Notes under the pieces: model-generated
The model's input: the letters and a program-made list of their open reading frames with translations, nothing else
Told to the model about the DNA's origin: nothing
Databases searched by the model: none
Shown: positions 20,441 to 30,246 of the stretch, piece after piece
Position numbering within the stretch: the first letter of the stretch is position 1
Layout of the letters: each line of letters opens with the position of its first letter
Assembly: GCA_004565275.1 (NCBI GenBank)
Contig: SDOX01000175.1
Coordinates: forward strand, 97,899 to 161,898
Direction: 5' to 3'
DNA: 64,000 nt
Source: Nannochloropsis salina CCMP1776
Lineage: Eukaryota > Sar > Eustigmatophyceae > Eustigmatales > Monodopsidaceae
Position numbers and translations under genes: made by a program

Positions 20441-22358
20441 TCATATATCGTCGCTCAAAATTAGATCCTGCGCATGCTCTTTCAAGAATTTGAACTGCTC
20501 CAGGTACTCTCTTTTGCTTCGCTCCCTTTCTTCTGCCCTAGCTAGCATTCTCTCCCCTTTCTCCCCTCCGTCTCCTCCCCTTCCGACCGGACTAAAACCA
20601 CCACTCAACCCTCCCACCATCCCCGCTCCGGCTGAGTCCTTGCTCTCACTGCTGCTGCAACTCGGGCTTCTCCTCCTCTCGCTACTCTGAGCGTCCTTAC
20701 CCGTACTAATCAGGGGATCAGTGTCCTCCCCAGGGCAGGCCGCACGCCTTGACACGCGTTCATGCCCTTCCAAGGGACCTCGGATCTGGCTCACGCGCAA
20801 CAGCCGAAGCCGCAGGCTTTTGGACTCGGAGTGGGAGTGGTACTGGGCGAGCAAGGAGTGCACTCGCTCGGCTACGTCCTCCTGGCTTAGGCGGGTCGCC
20901 ACGGTATAGAGACAGGCCAGCAGCGCGCCCGTTTCCCCCCGCTGCGGGTGATGGGCCGGGTTTAGTTGGACGGAGAAAGCGATACCCAGCAACTTCAACC
21001 TCTCCCCCAAAGGCATCGTCGCTCCCTCGTCTTGATTACAGTCGAGACTACACCGTGAGAGCGACAGGTCCGCGTCATCCTCCCCGTTGGCCGCAGCTCT
21101 TTCCACCTCCCCACCCGCCTTTTCCTTGTCATTCCCCTTCATTGTTGCCGGCCACCTGCCCCCCACCCCCCCTTTCTTTTCGTGGGCAAATGTCTCCAGC
21201 GTCTCCGCCACCTGCATCGCTGCCTCCAAAAGGTCAAAGACGTCCACAAAGGGTTTTTCGAATTCCTTTCCCTTCCGAACCGTCGCTTCCGCCGGCAACG
21301 CGGCCAATCTCCCCGTCTCCACCACCTCCGCCAAGACCCGCGTCAGCATACCTCGACACAAGCCCGCGGCCCGCCACGCATAGTCCGCACTCCCGAGCTC
21401 CCAAGGGAAGTACGTCCGCTTCCCCGACCCATCCTCCGTGTAAGGCGGCGGCCCTGCCACCCCTATCTCCACTTTGCCCCCCTCCGACGAGGAGCTCTTT
21501 AAGGCCAAGTGCCCCCTGGCTTGGGCTTCCAGGCTCTGGTGATAGTGCTGGTGATGCCGGTGGCTTGTCCTCCCTCCTTCCCTCTCCCCCTCCCCTCGAA
21601 GTCCTCTGCCTCGACCATCCCGTGGCCTGGCCTCCGTCGGCTCCGGCAAGTTTTGCAAAAGCGCCATGATGGTGGGCCGATGCTCCCCCCTGTATCCCGC
21701 CTCACACACCACGTGTAAAGCGGTCTTCCCTTCTTTACAGGCGATCGAGGGGTCTGCCCCTTTCTCCAGAAGCAAGCGTACCAGCTCGGGCCAGGCAAAA
21801 AAGGAGGCCGCATATAAAGGGGTCCAGCCCCCCACGTTGTCGTGGTCATTCACGTCCACGCCCTTGGTGAGCAGGAACTCAGCCACCTGCCTGTGCCCGT
21901 TAATGCAACAAGCGTGCAGGGCGGTGTTTTGAAAATCGTCCGCATCCCGCCCTAGATTCGCCCCGTTTTCCGCCAGATATTTGGCAAGTTCCAGATGATT
22001 GTTGTAGCAGGCGCGAAACAGAGGAGTCCAGCCGTCCTCCCCCTGAGACATGGACAGGAAGGAAGAGCAAGCAGCAAGGTGACTCTCACGCACCCTCAGC
22101 ACTAAGAAAAGAAACCCAGCTTCTTGCATCTACGATCTATTCTCTTTCTCCTATGCTGAGGGAGTTCAACATTTCTTCCCACGTTGTTTCTAACGGATGA
22201 TTTCTGGAACATATCTTGAGGTCCCCGTAATCGTATCATTAACTCACCTTGTCGTTCACGAGTTGTGGGTAATCCGCTAAGAGCTTGGCCACATCGTCAA
22301 TCCGCCCTTTCTTAGCCGCGTCGTGAATCCGGTGACTCACCCGCCTCACGTCGTCCAT
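20441..22358 (-). CDS. Ankyrin-repeat protein
   Basis: Two exons: 22358-22248 (starts MDDVRRVSHRIHDAAKKGRI and ends QLVNDK) and 22042-20441, joined K|GEDGWTPL across a GTGAGT...CAG intron; 570 residues. The first ~160 residues contain about four ankyrin repeats (IHDAAKKGRIDDVAKLL, DGWTPLFRACYNNHLELAKY, TALHACCINGHRQVAEFLL, GGWTPLYAASFFAWPELVRL, and a last KTALHVVCEAG). The remaining ~400 residues lack a domain I recognise. They are Ser/Gly-rich in the centre and end in a charged helix (ERERSKREYLEQFKFLKEHA). Ankyrin repeats mediate protein binding; the partner cannot be told. A 5' neighbour on the opposite strand is FCY1. Confidence 0.85.
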
Positions 22359-23362
22359 GTTTCTTCCCTACCCTGAGTTCCCCAACCGAAGACATGCGAT
22401 GAGTGAGAAGGCAGGCGAGGGGCATCGGAAGAGAAAACAAAGACATATTTGTCAGGCTTTGAGCATATCAGGAAAAAAGTCTGATTGACGCTCAAAGGAA
22501 TAGACAATTACAAAAGTTGCAAATAAAGAGAGAAAAACATAGCAATAAAATGTCTTCAAGACGGAGGTGCTTGGCAGCACATTTTTCTCAATCCAGTTTA
22601 CATCAGGATAGAAGATTGAAAATGATATCTAGCACCCATTACAAAGTTGTAGCTCGATCAGTACACAATTTTGTTTACAAAGTACGTCAAGGTAACGATA
22701 TTTACGCTTTGTGGGGATGTTGTGGGGGTTAACGAGACTTGTGGGGACTAGCACGACGGTCGGAGAAATTACTGCCGCCCAGTATGTTTTTGATCCTTCT
22801 AGGAGGAATCCCGAATCCCCTCGTCCCTCACGGACGTCTGCACATCGACAAAGTCAGTTATTGAGGATCAAATAGCGGTTAGAATTGTTCTTATACGTTC
22901 GATTGATTTTCAAAAAGTATTGTGTGGCCAAAAAAATGGTATAAATAGACCGCAGGTCGCTAACGAGGGAAGTACCCCGAGCGACTAGGCTACTCGGCTC
23001 TTGTCGAGAAGGAGATCACGCGACTTGCGAAGGAACGACGATCCGCACGGGGTACGAGGGATACAAAACTATAGAGAAAGCAAGCAACTTGGCAGGGCAT
23101 GCTATCGGATTTTTATAAAGCAAGTTTTTGCGGGCAGCAGGCACAAAGTGAAGTTTACCACCAACCTCCCCCTCAAGCCCGCGCGTTCGACTATACGACC
23201 GATAAACTTATTCTGAGGTACATACACAGCATGTGGCCCGCACCAGACGTTGGCAATAAGATTGAATGTAAGGGTCATCACGGTAATTCCGTTTCCCTCG
23301 TGAAAAATTCTTGCCGCCTTCACTTGTCATCTTCCTAAACCTCCCTCTCTTTTCAGCACAGG
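22359..23362. other. Divergent spacer between the ankyrin gene and FCY1
   Basis: About 1 kb, AT-rich, no coding signal. It contains a TATA-like octamer on the + strand (listed separately). A pyrimidine tract ending TTTTCAG lies 7 bases before the FCY1 ATG and may be a 5' UTR intron acceptor, which would place the FCY1 transcription start well upstream. Confidence 0.45.
22940..22947 (+). promoter_or_regulatory. TATA-box-like octamer upstream of FCY1
   Basis: TATAAATA on the + strand, 415 bases before the FCY1 ATG. The distance fits only if the 5' UTR is long or spliced, for which the TTTTCAG just before the ATG offers weak support. Sequence match only. Confidence 0.3.
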
Positions 23363-23872
23363 ATGGCGACTCAAAGACCACAACCAGCAACGAGAGAGAA
23401 AGAAAACGAAGATGACATTTACCTACAACAAGCTTTAGATGAGGCAAAAGTAGGTTTGAATGAAGGCGGAATCCCCATTGGAGCCGTCCTCGTCCATGAA
23501 GGAATAGACGGGGTTCGTCATGTACTAGGGATGGGCCGCAACCAAAGGGTGCAGAAGAAGTCACCGGTCCTTCACGGGGAAATGGACTGCCTTGAAAATG
23601 CTGGCCGGCGCTCAGCATCTGTGTACCGGAAATGTACCATGTACACAACCTTATCTCCTTGCTCCATGTGCAGCGGGGCGATACTCTTGTTTGGGATTCC
23701 TCGTGTCGTTGTGGGGGAGAATCAGACATTTCTGGGCGCAGAGGAGCATTTAAGGGCGAATGGAGTTGAGGTCATTGTGGCACAGGATGCGTCGTGCGTG
23801 GCTATCATGAAGGAGTTCGTGCGAGAGCACAAAGTGTTGTGGGAGGAGGATATTGGTGAGCCCTCAGAGTGA
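23363..23872 (+). CDS. FCY1: Cytosine deaminase, FCY1 type
   Basis: Zinc enzyme that converts cytosine to uracil in pyrimidine salvage. A single frame of 169 residues from ATG 23363, against 158 in yeast Fcy1. The deaminase motifs are intact: LHGEMDCLENAGR (zinc His and catalytic Glu) and LSPCSMCSGAILLFGIPR (the PCxxC zinc cysteines), then VVGENQTFLGAEEHL and a C-terminal EDIGE as in the fungal enzyme. The match over the whole length is to the fungal/bacterial Fcy1 group rather than tRNA adenosine deaminase or CMP deaminase. No targeting peptide is evident, so it is probably cytosolic. Confidence 0.92.
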   Translation: MATQRPQPATREKENEDDIYLQQALDEAKVGLNEGGIPIGAVLVHEGIDGVRHVLGMGRNQRVQKKSPVLHGEMDCLENAGRRSASVYRKCTMYTTLSPCSMCSGAILLFGIPRVVVGENQTFLGAEEHLRANGVEVIVAQDASCVAIMKEFVREHKVLWEEDIGEPSE

Positions 23873-24114
23873 GGCCAAGCGGCTGGGTGTCTAGAAAAGC
23901 TGCTCTTCGAAGGAGATTGGAACGGAAGGAGATAATTACCCCTTTATTTTAAAACTTTGCTTTGTGTTGTTGACATTGTCTTCAGTTGTGTCGGGTGGAT
24001 TTAGTTCGTATCATTTGTGTTAATTTATGTTTATTGCCCCCACCATTGAGACTCCTGCCGGCGCCTTTTGGTTGTTACCTCTCGTCATATGTCATTGAAA
24101 TGAGATGCTTTGAA

Positions 24115-26479
24115 TCACGCCCCCCGCTCAAACATCAAACCCATGCGCACGAAGGCCATCAAGTCTCCTTCTACTGATGCTTGACCAGATGCCACCGCCA
24201 CGGCGGGAGAGATCTGCTTAAGGGCAATTTTACGAAACACCGCTTCGCTTGTGTTAAAAATTCCGACCGGCTCCGGTGTCCCAGGTAACGGTTCGCGACC
24301 TAATATGATCTCACAAATTCCCCGACGAATGGTGATGAAATACTGGAAAGAGCCGATTACGTAGATGGCACACATGTGCACGTCCATGCAACGTTCTGGA
24401 ATCAGCCTGACCACCATCACATCCAGGAGCAAGGGAATGGGAATGGCCTCGACGAATGCCGCACCGAGCACAGGATCGCTCAGAGGGGCTTTGTCCTCCA
24501 ATTCAAGGGCTCTCTGAAGCAGGTATCCTCTTCCATTGGTATTTATCACACTCTTACCCAGCCCCCGTAATGCTGCGACCTGCAAGGCTTTCACCCGCTT
24601 CCTCTCCCCCCCGCTGAGCCCCTCGGCCCAGCCATCCTGTACCAATCTTATCAAATACAGTGCCCACTTGAATTCTGCTTCCATTCCCATCTCATACCCC
24701 CCCCGGAGAGCTGCTTCTGCTTTCTTCAGCACTGCATCCAGGCCTCCCCCCATCTCCACCACCCTCCGGGCCTGCTCTTCGACCAGCAACGGGTAAAGAG
24801 CCTGCGCCGCGCCATCAAACCAGCCGAGCTCGTTCGTATAGGCAGCCCGAACCGACCAGTCGATTTGTCCGTACAGCTCGTCCAAGGCCGTCTGTGCCCG
24901 CAGGTGGGGAGGGAGGGCGACTCCCTCGGCCAAGGCCTCCAAGGTCTTCCCCGCGTTCGCGCCCCGCACCGTGGCCGTGTAGACCCATTGGATCCCGTCC
25001 CGGTAGTCGGTCAATTGCCGGTTGATCAGATCTTTGCCCACCACAGGCTGCGTGTGGGAGGGGAGAAGGAAAGCGGGCCGGAGCCTGCGCATGCGGTCCA
25101 GGCTCCGAATCCAGTCGCGCAAGGGCCGGGGGCTCGACCCTCGGATGGAGTACAGGTTGGGGAAAGAGTGGTAGTACAGGTCTGCGCAGAGCAAAGCATC
25201 CTTACCCGGGAGCCAGACGAAGAGGTGGTCGTGCGTTTCCCCATGCGCCTCGACCAGTTCGAAGTCCACGCCGCCCACGGAAAACGAGACGTTCCCCGAG
25301 AACGTGTGGGTCGGGATGAGAAAGGCCATCGTCTTTAAGGTAAGTTCAATGTCGGCTTTCCGGCCCAAGCCAGAGCAAGGCAGAACACTGAGAGGGACGT
25401 GGTTTCCGAACTGGCGAGAGGCCCGGAGGGCCTCTGCTTGCCTGGAAGGTTCGGGAAGCGTGTGGAGGAGGGGGGGAGGAAAAGGGCGGGTAAGCTTGTC
25501 GCCGGACGCTCCGATCTGATAAAAAATAGATCACGCCATCTCAGCCCCTTCTCCAGCTCGGCTCCTCCCTTTTTCCGGCCCTATTATCACCTGAAAGCGC
25601 CGTACTGCTTGAAAAAATGCCCTGTGAGAGCCTCCGTGCCCCAGATCTCTGTCCCGACCTCCGCCCAGGCCTCCGCCCCCCCGACGTGATCCACATGGCT
25701 GTGCGTGTAGATGATAGCTCGAATAGGAGCCTTCCCCGCCGCGGCTTCCAAATCCTGTCGGACCCGTGTTGCCCGCTCAGGGTTCATGCTCACATCAACC
25801 TGTCCGCCGGGAGGAGGGAAACGGGATAGGCAGGTGAAAACTTGGCCGTCCAGACTGACCGGCATGCCTGCGCATAGTGACCGTGCTGAGTCTTCTGGGT
25901 ATTCACACCGCTAGATCTGCCGTCCATGGTCAGGCTTGCACTCACCACCACGTGCCCCTCGTTCGTTCGGATTAAGATTGTATTGGCCAGGTCGTAGCCG
26001 GTCGCGATGAAGACGCCCTCGGTCACCTCCGCAATCCGTGGCTGGCCCACTTGCTCTTGACAATGGCGTGTCAATCGCGAGGGGTTCAAAGTGGTTTTGT
26101 GCATATCTATCGGTCGTGCGTGCGGCAAGATATAGACCCACACGTATGTTCCTATAAGAATCGTGGCTAGAAGAAGGAGACAGACGGCGCGACCAATCCT
26201 CCGAGCCCTCGTTTCCTTCCCAGCGTCGCTTGGAGGCTCATTTGTAGAAGTAAAAGGCGTAAACGGGACCGTAGATGATGCTCTGCTCCGAGGGTTGGGC
26301 AGGTGCGAATCTGACGCCTCGAGATTGCGAACTCCTTTGCTGGCACGTATTCTTGTCGTTCTTCCCCTCTTGTCATCCCATGATTCATCCCGTCCTTCTT
26401 GCACGTCCTTGATCGATGATTTCTCCGCGTTACTATCCCTACTGCCTTTTTGGTACGATTGTCGACGGGTGACGGCCAT
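24115..26479 (-). CDS. Membrane-anchored alkylsulfatase-family metallo-beta-lactamase protein
   Basis: Three exons: 26479-25946, 25799-25591 and 25441-24115. Junctions are HVV|VDVSMNPE (GTGAGT donor) and AF-R|QAEALRAS (AG|G); total ~690 residues. Residues ~95-117 are a hydrophobic helix (AVCLLLLATILIGTYVWVY) after a basic Ser-rich head, suggesting a type II signal anchor. The zinc site is complete: THSHVDHVGG, then AHGETHDHLFVWLPGKDALL and ADLYYHSFPN. The dimerisation and C-terminal SCP2-like regions of bacterial SdsA1/yeast Bds1 alkylsulfatases follow. The likely reaction is hydrolysis of alkyl sulfate esters; substrate here is unknown. Family members are common in bacteria and fungi. The membrane anchor is the unusual part. 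Confidence 0.88.
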
Positions 26480-27436
26480 GACCAAAAGCAGTCGAAGTTC
26501 GAGCCTTCAACGCGCTTCTGATGGCCGTTGGGGCCTAAGGCAGGGAAAAGAAATCGGTGCGGATGTGAGCAAAAACAAGATGAAGCTGAAGATGGCCTGT
26601 CGAAAACAAATTATCCAATAATACATAGGGGCCTTGCATGGGATGGAAATAATACCCGCAGGCGTCTAGTAAGGCGGGGGAGTTGAACAGACAACCTCCT
26701 CCCTCAGACAGACCACAGAGCAGGAAAATGAGGCAGTCAACAAGCTTCCCACCGAGACGCAAGGACGTCGATGCGCACATTTTCGAACAAAATACAAAAC
26801 TTGCGCTGTACGTGCTGCGTAGTTTCCTTATACCTTGGTTGCACGTCGTATGTGAGCATGTGGACGTGCCCAGAGAGCACGCAACTTGTGATAAACTCCC
26901 GTGCTATGGTGTCGGAATGGACCATAGTTAGTAGGACGAGAGTTGTTCGAGGAAAACTTATCGGTATTTGATGTTTTTGAAACCACCAGGAAAGTACATG
27001 GAACAGTTCACTTCGATTTGCGTTCTTTTTCCTCTTTGGTTTGCAAGGGGCTTTCCAGCGATCCCTGGAGGCTTTATTTTATCTCTTAAAATGAGTATAT
27101 CCAAAACTGCGCTTTTGGTAGCATATAGCGCACTACTATGTACGTCTACTTTCTTCCTAATTCCAAGATTTATTTGAAAGTTCGACCCACCGTCATGCTT
27201 CAACCTGACTCAATCAAGACACTGTCCATCTCTGCACTAGCATATAGCGCACTTTGCTGCACGTCCTCTGTTTTCCTCATCCAGTCATGCCCGACTCGAT
27301 TAAGACAATCTCCATCTCTGCGCCCCGCGCAAGGCAGTTATGGTGGACATGCTCTGAATTTGCAACATCCAGATTTAACTATCTGCACAACCTTCGCCCT
27401 CTCCCGATCATGAGCGACACGCCAACTCCTTTCTCT
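26480..27436. other. Spacer between the MBL gene and the DEAD-box gene
   Basis: No gene supported. Contains an imperfect direct repeat (listed separately) close to the 3' end of the DEAD-box gene. Confidence 0.4.
27119..27324. repeat. Imperfect two-copy direct repeat
   Basis: Two units, about 27119-27236 and 27238-27324. Each starts TAGCATATAGCGCACT and ends with a shared block matching GACTC-AT-AAGACA followed by TCCATCTCTGC. The second unit lacks about 30 bases in the middle. It lies downstream of the DEAD-box stop codon. Confidence 0.6.
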
Positions 27437-29575
27437 CTACCATCGTCCACGCCCTCCTCCTCCCCCTCGACCTCGCCCTCGTCCTCCAAAGCCCCCTCCT
27501 CGGCCGCGCCCACCAAACCCTCCTCCCCTCCCTCGGCCTCCAAAGCCACTCCCAGCCCTTCCACCGAACCCGCTACCCCTCCCTCCCATGGAGAAGCCGC
27601 CTCCCCCAACCCCCCTCTGTTGCTTGATCTCCGGAAGCGTCTTGCAGACCGTCAAAAATGGGTTCTCCTCCACAGCCCTATTCATAGAAGTTTTCATGTA
27701 CTTGCTCGGCACGTCAAACACGGCACCCGTGCTGTCTGCGGTCAGCTGCATACCCCGTATGTCCTCCGTCACCTCCTGGGGTAGTGCGTTGCGCAGCGCG
27801 GTCCACACGTAACCCGTACTCATAATGGGCTGATCGGCCTGGAACTGGCAAGTCACGTAGTCGTCCGAGTTGGAAAGGAGGGAGCGGGATCGGAGCTCCT
27901 TAGTGTGGCCCGTGAGACAGGCCAAGGCCGCGGCCAAGGCCTCTTCCGCCCCCATCTCCTCCACGAGCTTGGCGGCCGCCGCTTGAAACAGCGGAAAGAC
28001 CTTATCGTCCACGTTGGCCACGTCCTCCATGGCGGCCAGGGCCGAGGCCGCCACGATGTCGGCGGGCTGGGGCGCACCGGCCCATTCGAACTTGTTCCCC
28101 ACCGCACCCTCGATCTCCTTGACGGCGAACCGGTACTTGGGGGAGAAGAGCGTGACACAGATCCCTTTGCGGCCGGCCCGGCCTGTCCGTCCCGACCGGT
28201 GCACGTAGGTTTCCACATCCGTGCGGCCCGAGGCGGTGACCGGGGGTTTGTTCTGCACCACCAGGTCCACGGTCATGTCCAGGCCCCTGGCAGCCACGTC
28301 GGTGGCCACCAGGACACGGACCCGCCCTTCCCGAAAGGCCTTGAGGGTGGTCTCGCGCTGGGCCTGGGGGATGTCCCCGTGCAAAGCCGCGCATTCGGTC
28401 TTGATCACCGGGTTCACCACCAGCTCGTTGCACTCCTTCTTGGTCTCGCAAAAGACGATAGTCCGAGCCTTGTTGCTGCCCCCGTACACGGCCAGGCAGT
28501 CCGCCACGGTGGAGGGCATGGAGGACCAGTGGCAGGGGATGGCCACGTGGCGCACGTCCGTGGAAGCCTTGGCGTCCTCTCCCTGCACCAGGTCCACTTG
28601 CACCAGCTTGTCCTTGCGCATGTACTGCTGTGCCACCTTCTGGACCCAGGGTGGAAGGGTGGCGGAGAAAAGCAGGACTTGCCGACGGTGGCTGTCTTGG
28701 CCCATGGCGTCACATACTTTCTGGATGTCGTCTTTGAAGCCCATGTCGAGCATGGAGTCCGCCTCGTCCAGGATCAGGAAACGCAGCCCCGAGAGCTTGA
28801 GCGTGCCCCGCTCGATGTGATCCAGGATGCGTCCTGGCGTTCCCACTACTACTTGAACTCCACGCCGCAAGGCTTCTTCTTGCGGGCGGTACGGAGCCCC
28901 GCCGTAGATGCACACGGAGCGCAGGGTCGCCGGCGCACATGCTTCGAATTCATCCGCCACCTGCTTGGCCAATTCCCTCGTCGGCGCCAACACCAGGACC
29001 TTAGGCGGTGCTCCTCGCTCCTCCCGCTCATCTCCGATTAGTTCCACCACAGGCAAGGCGAATGCCAGCGTCTTCCCGCATCCCGTCCGCGCCCGGCCGA
29101 TGAGATCGCAGCCATCCAGAATCTTTTGCAACGTCATGCTTTGGATCGGGAAAAGGGACTTGATGCCCCGTGCCTCCAACCGCGTGCGTGTTGCCTGAGA
29201 GATCTTGAAATTGGATAAGGCGTTCGGGTCCGCATCCGCCGTTTCGGAGGCTTGTGTCTTACATTTCTTGGTCTTCTTGGCGCTGTCCTTGACTGCAGCA
29301 TCACTTTCCTCCGGCTTGGCACGTTTCTTTTTTTTCTTCTCGCCCCCCGCCCCGTCAGCCCCTTCCTGGGAACCCTTAACATTGCGTTTCTTGTTTGAGC
29401 TGTCCTCTTCCACCACGGACGCGGACTGCGCGGACGAGTCAGTCAGTGCCTCCTCTTCAGCTACACCGTTCTTCTTTTTTTTGCTGCTCTTGTCTTTTTT
29501 GCTGGTGGTGACAGTGACGGCGTCCGTGGTGTCCATGGCGTTTTCGGCCAGAGATATCTTATCCTTCTTTCCCAT
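27437..29575 (-). CDS. DDX21: Nucleolar DEAD-box RNA helicase, DDX21/DDX50-like
   Basis: ATP-dependent RNA helicase of the group acting in rRNA synthesis and processing. Single exon, 712 residues from ATG 29575. The N-terminus (~120 residues) is Lys/Glu-rich with KKKKNG and KKKKKRAK blocks, typical of nucleolar signals. All core motifs are visible: FPIQ (Q), ARTGCGKT (I), PTRELA (Ia), TPGR (Ib), DEAD (II), SAT (III), IVFCETK (IV), ARGLD (V) and HRSGRTGRAG (VI). A GUCT-like domain follows, and the tail is an RGG/FGGRG repeat array (GFGGRGRGGGF units) as in DDX21. An upstream in-frame ATG at 29647 is possible, but the downstream one directly precedes the conserved basic head. Confidence 0.93.
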   Translation of the reverse strand: MGKKDKISLAENAMDTTDAVTVTTSKKDKSSKKKKNGVAEEEALTDSSAQSASVVEEDSSNKKRNVKGSQEGADGAGGEKKKKKRAKPEESDAAVKDSAKKTKKCKTQASETADADPNALSNFKISQATRTRLEARGIKSLFPIQSMTLQKILDGCDLIGRARTGCGKTLAFALPVVELIGDEREERGAPPKVLVLAPTRELAKQVADEFEACAPATLRSVCIYGGAPYRPQEEALRRGVQVVVGTPGRILDHIERGTLKLSGLRFLILDEADSMLDMGFKDDIQKVCDAMGQDSHRRQVLLFSATLPPWVQKVAQQYMRKDKLVQVDLVQGEDAKASTDVRHVAIPCHWSSMPSTVADCLAVYGGSNKARTIVFCETKKECNELVVNPVIKTECAALHGDIPQAQRETTLKAFREGRVRVLVATDVAARGLDMTVDLVVQNKPPVTASGRTDVETYVHRSGRTGRAGRKGICVTLFSPKYRFAVKEIEGAVGNKFEWAGAPQPADIVAASALAAMEDVANVDDKVFPLFQAAAAKLVEEMGAEEALAAALACLTGHTKELRSRSLLSNSDDYVTCQFQADQPIMSTGYVWTALRNALPQEVTEDIRGMQLTADSTGAVFDVPSKYMKTSMNRAVEENPFLTVCKTLPEIKQQRGVGGGGFSMGGRGSGFGGRAGSGFGGRGRGGGFGGRGRGGGFGGRGRGRGGGGGRGRW

Positions 29576-30246
29576 GCTATTCTTGCAGGCTTTTATTTCT
29601 GTGCGGGGCGGGGAGTGCGTACGTAAAGGGTGGAGAATCCGGGCCATGCGTCCCGTTAGATACTGCTCGTCGACGACGGTGTACGGATGGTTGGAGCGCA
29701 ACTTACACGGCCAAATTTCCAGTTTGACATCCCACAAGCGATAACAACATCGGTCATACCATTATAACTGTCATGCATCAGTCACTTTCCCTGTTCTTCC
29801 CCCCACAGGCCTCGCCATGGGTCAAAAAATTCCCTGAAGGGTGCATACGCCGCCTCTCCGTGTGGGCCACTGGCTCGTCACGGCCTCTCTCGCCCCTCGC
29901 CAGGAGGTGGGCGGATCGGATCGGGGGCCCCGGGGAAGGCGGGTGGGCGGATCGGATCGAGGACCTCGACCCAGTGTACCTGGCAGGCCTGTTCCTTGAA
30001 TATGTCTGCAACTTGCGCGGCCTTCCTGGGTGGACGCGACTCCATTTTGACGGGAAATGCATGCCGTAACCATTGGAAAGTCTGTGTAATGCCATTTCTT
30101 ACGATCGAGTCTGGTATTTTAACATTTCCATGTGCTGTTGTTATCTTTCCCTTCTTGCCCATTTCATACCATCGTCAATATTTAGGCCGCTGCACGTCTG
30201 ACCCCGAGCATTCAAACTTTAATTGATCTACTTTTTCGGGATAGGT
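29576..30246. other. Divergent spacer between the DEAD-box and WW-FYVE-ARM genes
   Basis: Contains two copies of GTGGGCGGATCGGATCG (29907-29923 and 29942-29958). A minus-strand frame beginning ATG 30162 (MGKKGKITTAHGNVKIPDSI) reads plausibly for ~60 residues to a possible GTACAC donor, but it matches nothing known. I do not call it a gene. Confidence 0.4.

Noticed and set aside
27905-29041. 378-codon open frame opposite the DEAD-box helicase
   Set aside because: The minus strand carries all helicase motifs in order. The plus frame has no domain.
29878-30162. Minus-strand frame starting MGKKGKITTAHG between two divergent genes
   Set aside because: Reads plausibly for ~60 residues but has no homology I know, and it sits in a promoter-sized spacer. 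Evidence is insufficient.
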